A stretch of 64,000 nucleotides of DNA from the NCBI RefSeq assembly GCF_006717045.1, contig NZ_VFPH01000002.1, positions 744,001 through 808,000 on the forward strand, given 5' to 3'. How positions within the stretch are numbered: position 1 is the first letter of the stretch; each line of letters opens with the position of its first letter. Made by a program: the position numbers and the translations under genes. This DNA comes from Pseudonocardia cypriaca. Its GTDB lineage: Bacteria; Actinomycetota; Actinomycetes; Mycobacteriales; Pseudonocardiaceae. Under the pieces are notes generated by a model that had not been told where the DNA came from, did not search any database, and saw only the letters and a program-made list of their open reading frames with translations. Positions 1-8,043 of the stretch are shown piece after piece.

Positions 1-1
1 C

Positions 2-1477
2 GGGATCCGGTGCGTCGTCGTCGAGCAGCGCACGGAGCTCTCGATGATCCCCAAGGGGCAGGGCCTGTCCCAGCGCACGATGGAGCACATGTGGCGCTGG
101 GGCGTGGCCGAGCAGATCCGCGCCGCCCGCACGATGCCTCCCGGGTACCCGATCGGCCAGGTCACCGCCTACGAGAACCTCATGGGCGAGTTCTGGGCGG
201 CCCCGCCGGCGCGCGAGCTCGTGCAGCCCTACTACTCCCAGGCGAACGAGCGCCTCCCCCAGTACCGCACGGAAGAGGTGCTGCGCCGCCGGCTCGCCAC
301 CCTCCCGCACGTCGACGTCCGACTCGGCCGGCGGGCGATCGCGGTCGAGCAGGACACCGACGGCGTGCGCGTCACGGTCGAAGGGGACGGCGAGCGCGAG
401 CTGCTGACCGGCGACTACGTCGTCGGCTGCGACGGCGGTCGCTCGCTCGTGCGCGAGCAGGCCGACATCCCGCGCAGCGGCACCGACTGGGACGAGCTCG
501 TCGCGCTCGTCGTCTTCCGCTCCCCCGAGCTGCACCGGGCGCTCGCCCGGTTCCCCGACCGCTCCACCTACCGCGTGCTGCACCCGGCCCTGAACGGCTA
601 CTGGATGTTCTTCGGGCGCGTCGACGTCGGCGAGAGCTTCTTCTTCCACGCCCCGGTCCCGCGGGACGGCCGGGTCGGCACGTACGACTTGACGTCGCTG
701 CTGCACCGCGCCGCCGGGTTCACGTTCGACTGCGACATCGAGCACGTCGGGTTCTGGGACCTGCGGGTCCAGGTGGCCCACACGTACAGGGCCGACCGCG
801 CCTTCATCGCCGGGGACGCCGCCCACACCCATCCGCCCTACGGCGGGTTCGGCCTCAACAACGGCCTGGAGGACGCGGTCAACCTCGGCTGGAAGCTCGC
901 CGCGGTGCTGCAGGGCTGGGGCGGCGAGGACCTGCTCGACTCCTACACCCTCGAACGGCAGCCGGTCTTCCGCGAGGTCGGGGAGGACATCATCGGCGGC
1001 TGGATCCGCGACGACCGCGAGTTCCTGCAGACGTACGACCCGAAGGCCGACCGCGCCGCGTTCGAGCAGCGCTTCGCCGAGGCCGCCGCCGGGTTCGGGA
1101 AACGGCTGCGCGACTTCGAACCGCACTACGAGGGTTCCCCCATCGTCTGCGGCCCGCCCGGTGGCACCGTCAGCGCGCACGGCGAGCACACCTTCCGGGC
1201 GCGGGCCGGTCACCACCTCCCCCCGCTCCCGCTATCGTCCGGCCGCAAGGCCTTCGAGGCACTCGGCGAGGGCTTCACCCTCCTGGCCCTCGACGCCGAC
1301 CCCGGCGGATGGGCGGAACTGCCGGTGACGGTCGTCCAGGACACGTACGCGGGTGGTCGGGAGGCCTACGGCGCCCGCCTGATCCTGGTCCGCCCCGACC
1401 AATACGTGGCCTGGGCGGGCCACTCGGCACCGGCCGACCCGGAGGCCCTTCTCACGAGAGTCGCCGGTCGCACATGA
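2..1477 (+). CDS. FAD-dependent aromatic hydroxylase (PheA/TfdB type), 5' end cut by window
   Basis: Class A flavoprotein monooxygenase that would hydroxylate an aromatic ring using NAD(P)H and O2. The reading frame is open from base 2 with no stop before the first internal Met at 44, so the N-terminal GxGxxG FAD loop lies outside the window. Visible are the DG motif (GCDGGRSLVRE, about bases 424-460) and the GD motif that binds the FAD ribityl chain (FIAGDAAHTHPP, about 805-840), followed by GGFGLNNGLEDAVNLGWKLA. The C-terminal third looks like the thioredoxin-like domain of phenol/2,4-dichlorophenol hydroxylases. Substrate cannot be told. It ends 210 bases before a convergent gene and has no visible copy of the regulon operator found further right. 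Confidence 0.85.
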   Translation, partial: GIRCVVVEQRTELSMIPKGQGLSQRTMEHMWRWGVAEQIRAARTMPPGYPIGQVTAYENLMGEFWAAPPARELVQPYYSQANERLPQYRTEEVLRRRLATLPHVDVRLGRRAIAVEQDTDGVRVTVEGDGERELLTGDYVVGCDGGRSLVREQADIPRSGTDWDELVALVVFRSPELHRALARFPDRSTYRVLHPALNGYWMFFGRVDVGESFFFHAPVPRDGRVGTYDLTSLLHRAAGFTFDCDIEHVGFWDLRVQVAHTYRADRAFIAGDAAHTHPPYGGFGLNNGLEDAVNLGWKLAAVLQGWGGEDLLDSYTLERQPVFREVGEDIIGGWIRDDREFLQTYDPKADRAAFEQRFAEAAAGFGKRLRDFEPHYEGSPIVCGPPGGTVSAHGEHTFRARAGHHLPPLPLSSGRKAFEALGEGFTLLALDADPGGWAELPVTVVQDTYAGGREAYGARLILVRPDQYVAWAGHSAPADPEALLTRVAGRT

Positions 1478-1687
1478 ACGTCGGCGCCTGCAGGTGACTG
1501 CTGTGGATGCTGACGGTCAACCGCATGCCTGCCGCCGCGCTGTACCTCCGCTCCCCCGACGACAAGTACCGGCTGTTGAACATCGCGGTCCTGCACATCG
1601 TCGCCGGGTCCAGCGCACCCGCCGCCACCGTGAGCACGTCAAGCACGATTTCGACGTGGCCTTACGAGCCGAGCATCTGGCCCGTGC

Positions 1688-2254
1688 TCATCGCCTCGTC
1701 TCGTACCGGTTCAGCACGACGCCACCGGGAAACGTCCGCGTCTCCACCAGGTTCAGATTCACCCAGCTGTCCAGCGCCGTGAAGAACGGCGTGCCGGCAC
1801 CCACCAGGACCGGGTAGGTGGCCAGGGCGTACTCGTCGATCAGCCCGGCACGCATGGCAGCCCCGGCGAGCGTTGCGCCGCCGATGCCCATCGGGCCGCC
1901 GTCCTCGGCCTTGAGCCGGGTGATCTCGGCGACCGCGTCGCCGGTGACCAGGCGGGTGTTCCAGTCGACCTCGTCGATCGTCGAGGAGAACACCACCTTC
2001 GGCGTGTCCCGCCAGTTCCGCGCGAACTCGATCTCCGCCGGGGTGGCGTCGGGCTGCTGGTCGCCGGTCGGCCAGTAGGAGCTCATCGTCTCCCACAGCT
2101 TGCGCCCGTACAGCGACAGATCGCTCGCCCGCTCCTGGTCGAGCCACCACTGGAACAGCTCGTCGCTCGGCGGCCCGCTCCAACCGATGTCGTCGCCGAT
2201 CGCGGCGATGTAGCCGTCCAGGGTCACGTTCATGCCGAAGATCAGCTTCCGCAT
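1688..2254 (-). CDS. Dihydrofolate reductase-like (RibD C-terminal domain) protein
   Basis: A 188-residue stand-alone RibD C-terminal/DHFR-fold protein. It begins MRKLIFGMNVTLDGYIAA, the usual first strand of this family, and carries PMGIGGATLAGAAMRAGLIDEY near the C-terminal third, the conserved G-GG-L nucleotide-binding stretch. Such proteins are NAD(P)H-binding reductases of unknown substrate, common in actinomycetes and usually cytoplasmic. The ATG at 2254 is chosen because GGGAGG lies about 8 bases upstream; an upstream in-frame start at 2365 would add 37 residues unlike the family. It is monocistronic, with no evident tie to the catabolic genes to the right. Confidence 0.8.
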   Translation of the reverse strand: MRKLIFGMNVTLDGYIAAIGDDIGWSGPPSDELFQWWLDQERASDLSLYGRKLWETMSSYWPTGDQQPDATPAEIEFARNWRDTPKVVFSSTIDEVDWNTRLVTGDAVAEITRLKAEDGGPMGIGGATLAGAAMRAGLIDEYALATYPVLVGAGTPFFTALDSWVNLNLVETRTFPGGVVLNRYETRR

Positions 2255-2435
2255 CGTGCCAGCCTCCCGTGAGTCGATCTCACACGTACGGACGGGCGCG
2301 ACGCGGAAACCTGATCTGTGCGCGATCTGCGGCCCCAGGTAGTCCGCGCGTTCCGGACTCAGCATGCTCAGGCTGACATGCGCCGCCCGCGGTGGGGCTC
2401 AGGCGCGCACGGTACTCGCCGTGCCAAGGAAGGAC

Positions 2436-3035
2436 CTACGTCGTGCGCAGGTACTCGCGGATCTTCTCCGCGTCCAGGACGACCGACGGGTCGTACTCGG
2501 GCGCGTCCTCGATCTGCTCCAGGTCGTTCAGGCCGCACTGCTTGTAGATCCGGTTGATCGCCGAGATCAGGCGGGCCGGGCGGTGCGGGTCGGCGTTGAA
2601 GTGCTGGTGGATCGTGTTCGGGGGCACGTAGATGACGTCGCCCGCCTCCCACTCGAAGCGCTTGACCTCCTCCTGGGGCTTCCAGAAGTAGGTGTCGGTG
2701 ATCTCGACGTCGCAGTCCTGGTGCAGGTCGTAGCCGCGGCCCTCGAGGACATAGAGACACTCCTCGGCCAGGTGCCGGTGCTTACCGGAGCGGCTCCCGG
2801 CCGGGATGATCTGCATGTAGGCGTCGACCGTCTCCATGCGGGTGTTGAGGTCCTCGTTGATCAGGTGCTTGAGCAGCCCCTGCCGGGACATCTCCCACGG
2901 CATGTCCGTGGGTTTGAGGATCTTGCGGCGTCCGGCGTTGCGCTGGGGGGCTTCGGTGGCGTCCTGCAGGAGGTTCGCGTAGAGCGGCGCGTTGTCGGTG
3001 CCCGCGACCCACGCCGCGGTCTCGGACCAGGCCAT
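2436..3035 (-). CDS. Single-domain cupin, equivalent to the C-terminal half of the fused bicupin
   Basis: A 199-residue cupin. The metal-binding first motif is KHRHLAEE (H86, H88, with E91/E92) and the second ends in IHQHFNAD (H145). Its sequence around GYDLHQD, the long insert and GDVIYVPPNT lines up with the C-terminal half of the bicupin at 23115-24098 (GYSLHWE, GDVLYVPQNT), and the protein encoded just upstream lines up with the N-terminal half. The two overlap by one base (TGATG), so they are probably co-translated and act as a heteromer. Cupins of this kind include ring-cleaving dioxygenases such as gentisate dioxygenase, and isomerases; the reaction here is unknown. Unlike its fused relative, this domain keeps its HxH pair. 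Last gene of the tct-cupin operon. Confidence 0.8.
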   Translation of the reverse strand: MAWSETAAWVAGTDNAPLYANLLQDATEAPQRNAGRRKILKPTDMPWEMSRQGLLKHLINEDLNTRMETVDAYMQIIPAGSRSGKHRHLAEECLYVLEGRGYDLHQDCDVEITDTYFWKPQEEVKRFEWEAGDVIYVPPNTIHQHFNADPHRPARLISAINRIYKQCGLNDLEQIEDAPEYDPSVVLDAEKIREYLRTT

Positions 3036-3616
3036 CAGTAGCCCTCCCGCGGGTGGTTGAAGTCCTCTTCCTCCTCGCGCACGACGAACCCGACGCCCTC
3101 CGGCGTCGGCTCGGTCTGGCGGGGCTCCACCTGCTTCTGGAAGAGCATGTTCATGAACATGTACATCGGCTTGGTCTTGATGACGAGAGCGCGTGCCGGC
3201 CGCTCGGGGTCGGCGTTGAAGTGCTGGTGCACGCAGTTGTTGTGCACGATCGCGACGTCGCCCGCCTCCCAGTCGTAGCGCTCGCCGTCGTGGATCTCGT
3301 AGCCGCGGCCGTCGAGGATGTAGAACGCGGCCTCGTTGACGTGCCCGTGCTTCTGCGACTTCCCGCCGGGGCCGTACTCCTCCAGGTGGAGGTGGAAGGT
3401 CTGGGTGATGCCGTCCTTCGGCTCGACGTAGTGCCGGCTGTACGCCTGCGGCCCGTCGACGAACTTGATCTCGCTGGCCTTCTGGACCCGCGGCATCGAT
3501 CGCAGCCGCTCGAGCTCGGCGTTCAGCCCGTAGTCGCCCTGGACGGCGCGGACGAACGTGCGGTTCTTGTTGCTGTGGTAGAGCTGCGGGGGCGCGTCGT
3601 CGTCGGGCGGCGGCAT
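3035..3616 (-). CDS. Single-domain cupin, equivalent to the N-terminal half of the fused bicupin
   Basis: A 193-residue cupin with a complete metal site: QKHGHVNEAAFYILDGRG supplies H90, H92 and E95, and CVHQHFNAD supplies H132. The same HGHxNEAAFYIL...GYEIHD...RYDW string occurs in the N-terminal half of the bicupin at 23115-24098. An ATG exists at 3631, but the GGAGGAGG that follows it is a good ribosome binding site for the ATG at 3616, which is used here. It lies 35 bases after tctC and overlaps the next cupin by one base. A copy of the shared operator (3634-3651) lies just ahead, so the cupin pair may have its own promoter. Function unknown; a non-heme iron dioxygenase role is plausible. 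Confidence 0.8.
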   Translation of the reverse strand: MPPPDDDAPPQLYHSNKNRTFVRAVQGDYGLNAELERLRSMPRVQKASEIKFVDGPQAYSRHYVEPKDGITQTFHLHLEEYGPGGKSQKHGHVNEAAFYILDGRGYEIHDGERYDWEAGDVAIVHNNCVHQHFNADPERPARALVIKTKPMYMFMNMLFQKQVEPRQTEPTPEGVGFVVREEEEDFNHPREGY

Positions 3617-3633
3617 GCCGGCCTCCTCCATAT

Positions 3634-3651
3634 TGGACTGATAGTTTTACC
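3634..3651. promoter_or_regulatory. Shared operator copy 1 (TGG-N12-ACC)
   Basis: The 18-base site starts TGGACT and ends TTTTACC, fitting the TGG-N12-ACC pattern found in six other promoter gaps of this cluster. It sits in the short gap between the tctC stop and the split-cupin pair. It is one of the weaker copies, because the inner dyad bases are poorly matched. Inferred target of the GntR regulator at 19621-20391. Confidence 0.5.
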
Positions 3652-4689
3652 TTAGTACATGCCGGTCAGCAGTTCGCGGTACTGCGGGGGCGCGGTGAGG
3701 ATCCGCTGCACGAGGCCGTCGAGCTCGGCGCCGCCGAGGAAGGAGAGCTCGCGCTCCTGCTGCTCGGCCGTGGCGAGGAGGTCCGGGTTCGCCATGACCG
3801 TGGCCATCGCCTCCCGCCAGCAGCGCTTGGCCGCATCGTCCATCCCGGGCGGTCCCACCAGCGGGCGGCCGATCTCGATCAAGGCCAGGTGCGCGTCCAC
3901 CAGGGCCCGCTGCTCGTCGGTCATCGGGACGTCGTGGACCCAGGGGACGTCGTCCCGCAGCCACGCCGGCGACTGCTCGCCCATGCGCAGGACCGGGGTC
4001 TGCGTGGCCTCCTCGATCGCCTGGCGGCGGCTGCCGGGGTTGCCGGACATGCCGTCGATGGCCCCTTGCAGGATCGCCAGCTCGGTCTCGCCCGAGCCGG
4101 GAAACCCGGTCACGACCTGGGCATCGATGTCGAACACCTTGGACAGGAGCGAGGCGGTGACGTAGTCCTCCGCGCCCGGACCGGTGGATCCCCAACGGAA
4201 GCCGCGGGCGGCTCGCACCGCGTCGAACGTCTGGTACGGCCCGGTGGCGCTGGTCACGATCAGCGGGGGCTCGCTCACCACGCGTCCGATGTAGGTGAAG
4301 TCGTCGAGGGCGAACTGGGCACCGTCGGCCCCGGCGAGCGACGAGCCACCGGCTCCGACACCATTCATGATCGCGATCGTGGTGCCGTCGGCCTTCTCGG
4401 TGTGGAGGTTGTTCAGAGCGAGCAGGCCACCCGCACCGGGCTGGTTCTGCACGGCGATCGTGGTGCCGGTCCGCTCCTCCAGGTACGGGGCGAGCAGCCG
4501 CACGTAGGAGTCGTAGCCTCCGCCCGGTTCGTAGGGCACGACGAGCGACACGGTCTCCCCGTCGAGCGAGGAACAGGCCGGTAGCGCATCACCCGCGGCC
4601 TGGGCGCCGCTCGCGCACCCCGCCAGCACCCCTGCCCCGACACCGAGCGCCACCACTGCACTGAGGCCACGCCGACGGTCAGCCATCAT
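3652..4689 (-). CDS. tctC: Tripartite tricarboxylate transporter substrate-binding lipoprotein (TctC type)
   Basis: A 345-residue extracytoplasmic solute receptor of the TTT family. The N-terminus has two Arg-rich residues runs, a hydrophobic stretch and a lipobox (VLAGC), so it is probably lipid-anchored outside the membrane. VVPYEPGGGYDSYVRLLAPYL and QNQPGAGGLLALN are hallmark TctC ligand-loop sequences, with the PG-AGG turn that contacts the carboxylate. It follows tctB by 26 bases and forms the receptor for the 4TM/12TM partners upstream. In an aromatic-acid cluster the likely ligand is the aromatic polycarboxylate itself. A second, diverged TctC lies at 14594-15622. Start is ATG 4689 or 4686. 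Confidence 0.9.
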   Translation of the reverse strand: MMADRRRGLSAVVALGVGAGVLAGCASGAQAAGDALPACSSLDGETVSLVVPYEPGGGYDSYVRLLAPYLEERTGTTIAVQNQPGAGGLLALNNLHTEKADGTTIAIMNGVGAGGSSLAGADGAQFALDDFTYIGRVVSEPPLIVTSATGPYQTFDAVRAARGFRWGSTGPGAEDYVTASLLSKVFDIDAQVVTGFPGSGETELAILQGAIDGMSGNPGSRRQAIEEATQTPVLRMGEQSPAWLRDDVPWVHDVPMTDEQRALVDAHLALIEIGRPLVGPPGMDDAAKRCWREAMATVMANPDLLATAEQQERELSFLGGAELDGLVQRILTAPPQYRELLTGMY

Positions 4690-4715
4690 TCTCCCTGCGT
4701 TGTTCGGAGCTGCGA

Positions 4716-5246
4716 TCAATCGACGAGCAGGCCGGACGGCGTAGGGACGCCGAGCGCCAGCTCGAATGCCACGTAGAGCAGGACTGCGGTCACAACGGCG
4801 TAGATCACACTGAAGATCCATGTCCGCTTGCCGGCGAACCTGAGGTACAGCAGGGAGAAGACCGGTGCCGTGACGTACAGGCCGCTGAGGTAGAGCAGCA
4901 CGAAGAAGGCGGCCACCCAGCCGAGGGCGGACGCCCACCGCCGCGCGCCGGCCGTGCGGAAGACGTACTCGACGTCGTCGGAGTCCGCGTCGCCGGCCTC
5001 GGGAGACGGGGTCGGGCGCCGCAGCCGCAGCACGGCCTGCACCAGGTGCAGCGCGGTGAGCACGACACCGGCACCTGTGACGAGGCGCGGGAACAGCGCC
5101 GCCCGGAACGACCACTCGCCGGCCTCGATGAAGGCCCAGGCGAAGAGCACCAGCAGCAGCACCGTCACGACGACGTCGACCACAGCCTCGGGCGAGGGGC
5201 GTCGACCGTTCAGGAAAGGCACCTCGGCAGGGGCGCGCGCGGTCAT
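4716..5246 (-). CDS. tctB: Tripartite tricarboxylate transporter small membrane subunit (TctB type)
   Basis: A 176-residue membrane protein with about four hydrophobic segments (around residues 22-42, 49-68, 108-128 and 140-168), the size and topology of TctB. It overlaps the tctA stop by four bases (ATGA), which implies translational coupling, and is followed by tctC. TctB pairs with TctA to form the membrane part of a sodium- or proton-driven carboxylate importer. Sequence of TctB proteins is poorly conserved, so the call rests mainly on topology and gene order, which are unambiguous here. Confidence 0.85.
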   Translation of the reverse strand: MTARAPAEVPFLNGRRPSPEAVVDVVVTVLLLVLFAWAFIEAGEWSFRAALFPRLVTGAGVVLTALHLVQAVLRLRRPTPSPEAGDADSDDVEYVFRTAGARRWASALGWVAAFFVLLYLSGLYVTAPVFSLLYLRFAGKRTWIFSVIYAVVTAVLLYVAFELALGVPTPSGLLVD

Positions 5247-6751
5247 ACCGTCTCCTCGCTCGTCGGGCCCGGTGCCCGCTGCCGGGCACGCAGCCTCCGG
5301 ATCGTCGGGAGCAGGATGGCGACCGCCATCGCCGCCGCGATCACCAGGACGATCGGCCGGGTCAGCCACGTCCACCCGAACAGCGAGTGGGACAGGAAGA
5401 GGTAGCGCTCGGCCAGCGACCCGAGCACGACCGCGAGCAGGAACGGCACCCGCGGCCAGTCGTACCGGATGCACATCACGCCGACGGCCGCTGCCCCGAT
5501 CATCACGAGCACGTCGGAGAAGGAGTTGCTCGACGTGTAGGCGCCCAGCGCGAGGAGCAGCAGCAGGAACGGCACGAGGAGCGGGCCGGACACGAACGTG
5601 AGGCGGGTGAGCGGCTTCAGGAGCAGGAACGCGGCCACCACGGCGACGGCGTTGGCCAGCACCGTCACCCAGATCATCGAGAAGGTGACGTCGAGGGACG
5701 TGGTCAGCATCTCTTTGCCGGGGTTCAGGCCCACGATGAGGAACGCGGACAGCAGCACGGCACTCCCGGCCCCGCCGGGGATACCGAACCCGATCGTCGG
5801 GATCAGCGACCCGCTGTCCTTGGCGTTGTTCACCGCGCCGGCCGCGATGACGCCCTCGATCGACCCCTTGCCGAACATCTCGGGATTCTTGGAGCTCTGC
5901 TGGGCCGCGCCGTAGGCCATGAACTGGGCCACGGTGCCCCCGAGGCCGGGCACGATGCCCACACCCGTGCCGATGGCGCTGGAGCGGATCACGAGGGGCC
6001 AGTGGCGGAAGACGTCGCGGACGCCCTGCCCGATGCCCGCGAGCGAGGCCTCCGTGCTGTCGGTGCGGGCGATGCTGCGCCTGCTGAGCATGATCTGGAG
6101 CACCTCGGCGCCGCCGAAGAGGCCAACGACCAGCGGGACGATCCCGATCCCGTCCCAGAGGTAGAGCAGGTCGAACGTGTAGCGGGGAACGCCCTCCTGC
6201 GGGTCCAGGCCGACCAGCGCAACGAGCAGGCCGAGGCAGGCCATGACGAAACCCTTGAGCAGCCGGCCGCCCGACAACGCGACGACGAACGTCAGGCCGA
6301 GCACGGTCAGGGCGAAGAACTCGGGCGGGCCGAACGCCAGCACGACGGGGCGGATGATCGGGATGGACAGCGCGAGCACCAGCGCCCCGAACACGGCGCC
6401 GAGCGCGGAGGACAGCAGTACGGCGCCGAGCGCCCGGCCACCCTCTCCCCGCTTCGCCATCGGGTGCCCGTCGAGCACCGTGGCCGCCGAGGTGGCCTCG
6501 CCCGGGACGCCGAAGAGCACCGAGGTGATGTCACCGGTGGTCGACGTGACGACCCACATGCCGAGCAGGAACGCGAACGCCTCGACCGGCTGCATGTCGA
6601 ACGTGAAGGGCAGCATCAGGGCGAGCGTCACGGCCCCGCCCAGGCCGGGCAGGATGCCCACCACGAAGCCGATGGCCACCCCGAGGAGCATCAGCATCAG
6701 GGGTACCGGCTGGAACACCGCCATGAGACCGTTCAGGGCGTCGGTCAGCAT
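5243..6751 (-). CDS. tctA: Tripartite tricarboxylate transporter large membrane subunit (TctA type)
   Basis: A 502-residue polytopic membrane protein, the transport channel of a TTT system. It starts MLTDALNGLMAVFQP and contains GFVVGILPGLGGAVTLALMLP and, later, GIVPGLGGTVAQFMAYGAAQQSS, the paired PGLGG repeats that define TctA. GIPGGAGSAVLLSAFLIVGL is also typical. The ATG at 6751 gives family length; a far longer open frame upstream is not used. It is first in a five-gene operon with tctB, tctC and the two cupins. The promoter gap to the divergent MFS gene carries a regulon operator at 6804-6821. Confidence 0.93.
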   Translation of the reverse strand: MLTDALNGLMAVFQPVPLMLMLLGVAIGFVVGILPGLGGAVTLALMLPFTFDMQPVEAFAFLLGMWVVTSTTGDITSVLFGVPGEATSAATVLDGHPMAKRGEGGRALGAVLLSSALGAVFGALVLALSIPIIRPVVLAFGPPEFFALTVLGLTFVVALSGGRLLKGFVMACLGLLVALVGLDPQEGVPRYTFDLLYLWDGIGIVPLVVGLFGGAEVLQIMLSRRSIARTDSTEASLAGIGQGVRDVFRHWPLVIRSSAIGTGVGIVPGLGGTVAQFMAYGAAQQSSKNPEMFGKGSIEGVIAAGAVNNAKDSGSLIPTIGFGIPGGAGSAVLLSAFLIVGLNPGKEMLTTSLDVTFSMIWVTVLANAVAVVAAFLLLKPLTRLTFVSGPLLVPFLLLLLALGAYTSSNSFSDVLVMIGAAAVGVMCIRYDWPRVPFLLAVVLGSLAERYLFLSHSLFGWTWLTRPIVLVIAAAMAVAILLPTIRRLRARQRAPGPTSEETV

Positions 6752-6803
6752 TCGGGGTCCCACTTTCGCGACGGTGCGGTGGTCCACGGCACGGCTGGTA
6801 GTT

Positions 6804-6821
6804 TGGCACAACCATAATACC
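6804..6821. promoter_or_regulatory. Shared operator copy 2 (TGG-N12-ACC)
   Basis: This 18-base site (TGGCACAACCATAATACC) lies in the 98-base gap between the divergent tctA and MFS genes, so it could control both. Read on the minus strand it matches the copy at 19132-19149 at most positions (GGTATTA, then GGTT, then CCA). It also contains TGGC-N3-ACCA, one base away from the classic FadR half-site arrangement. Confidence 0.6.
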
Positions 6822-6849
6822 TTTGATGCTGCCGATCGGAGCACAGTGA

Positions 6850-7992
6850 GTGCCGTCGCGTGACCCCCTTTCGCGCGACGCCGTCGCGTCGGCGGCCGGA
6901 GCCGGGATCTACTCCGTGTCCCTCGGTGCCGCGGGCGTCGCCCTGCCACTGCTCGCACTGCAGACGGGCTACTCCGCATTCGACATCGGGGCCCTGACCG
7001 CGACCTCCGCGGTCTCGCAGATGCTGGTTCGGCTGGCCCTGGCCTGGGCGATGCGCCGGTGGGCGGACTGGACGCTCATCGCCGGCGCCGTGATCACGCT
7101 CGCAGCCAGCTGCCTGCTCGTCACCCTGTCCAGCGCGATGGTGCCGTTCGTCATCGCCCAGCTCCTCCAGGGCGCCTCCCGGGCCTGCTTCTGGACGGGC
7201 AGCCAGACCCACGTGGTTCGCGGCACCGGCCGGGCGGCGGGCGCGCTGGCCCAGGTGAACCTCGTGGCGTCGGTCGGCCTGCTCTGCGGCCCGCTGCTCG
7301 CAGGCGTGCTGTCCGAGATCGCGCCGGAGCTCGCGCTGGGAGCGGCCGCGGCGGTCGCGCTCGCCGGCCTGGTCCCCACCCTGCTCCTCGACCGCCTGCC
7401 GCCGTTCACGCCGCCGCCCGACCGCCCGCCGGGACGGCTGTGGCGCCGCCCCGGGGTCGACGTCGGCTGCTGGGCGGGAGTGTCTGCGGGCGCCTGGCGC
7501 GCCCTGCTCACCTCCTACGTCCCGGTGGCGCTCGACGCGGCCGGCCAGTCGGCCACTGCCGTGGGCGCCCTGATCTCGGTCGCGAACGGAGCCCAGCTGC
7601 TCGGCACGGGACTCGCCGGACGCATCCGTTCGCACCTGACCGGCCGCGCGCTGCTGTCCGGGATCGTGGCAACCGGTGTGGCCACCGCCCTGACGGCCGC
7701 CGTGGCCGGCAACACCCCGCTCGCCGCCGCTGTGCTCGCGGTCAGCGGCGTGGCGGCCGGCGCCGTGCAGGTGCTGGGCCCGGCGCTCGCTGCCGAGTCC
7801 GTACACCCCGAGGAACGCGGCGAGGCCATCGCGGCCACCGGCACGTTCCGTGCGGCCGCGCTGTTCGCCGCACCGCTGGCCGTCGCGGGCATGGTGGTGC
7901 TCGTGCCGCTCGCGCCCGCGATCGCCGTGGTCGGTGCGGGGATGACCCTCCCGGCCTTCGCCCTGCGCGGACGCGACGCCACTTCCCAGTAA
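6850..7992 (+). CDS. Major facilitator superfamily transporter
   Basis: A 380-residue protein with about twelve hydrophobic segments and the MFS loop-2/3 signature in degenerate form (LALAWAMRRWADW, residues about 62-75). It resembles small drug/sugar-type MFS carriers more than the aromatic acid:proton symporters, which usually have about 440 residues. GTG at 6850 is chosen because GGAG lies 9 bases upstream. It is divergent from the tct operon, sharing operator 6804-6821, and is followed by the oxygenase reductase gene. Export or uptake of a pathway acid is possible but not shown. Confidence 0.75.
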   Translation: MPSRDPLSRDAVASAAGAGIYSVSLGAAGVALPLLALQTGYSAFDIGALTATSAVSQMLVRLALAWAMRRWADWTLIAGAVITLAASCLLVTLSSAMVPFVIAQLLQGASRACFWTGSQTHVVRGTGRAAGALAQVNLVASVGLLCGPLLAGVLSEIAPELALGAAAAVALAGLVPTLLLDRLPPFTPPPDRPPGRLWRRPGVDVGCWAGVSAGAWRALLTSYVPVALDAAGQSATAVGALISVANGAQLLGTGLAGRIRSHLTGRALLSGIVATGVATALTAAVAGNTPLAAAVLAVSGVAAGAVQVLGPALAAESVHPEERGEAIAATGTFRAAALFAAPLAVAGMVVLVPLAPAIAVVGAGMTLPAFALRGRDATSQ

Positions 7993-8002
7993 GTCTTGCC
8001 TT

Positions 8003-8020
8003 TGGCATAATGGTAAGTCC
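8003..8020. promoter_or_regulatory. Shared operator copy 3 (TGG-N12-TCC)
   Basis: This site sits in the 51-base gap between the MFS gene and the ferredoxin reductase gene. It keeps TGG and the 12-base spacing but ends GTCCA where the others end ACC, so it is the weakest copy. An overlapping TGGT-N3-TCCA is present at 8011-8021, the same variant as at 19508-19518. Confidence 0.4.
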
Positions 8021-8043
8021 ATTCCAGTCGGAAGGGGCGCCCC

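Noticed and set aside
1478..1687. Small open frames on both strands between the hydroxylase and the RibD-like gene
   Set aside because: They overlap each other in several frames, have no ribosome binding site and no family-like sequence.
5387..6817. A 476-codon plus-strand frame opposite tctA
   Set aside because: His, Glu and Arg-rich low-complexity translation typical of the antisense of a high-GC membrane protein gene; no start signal.
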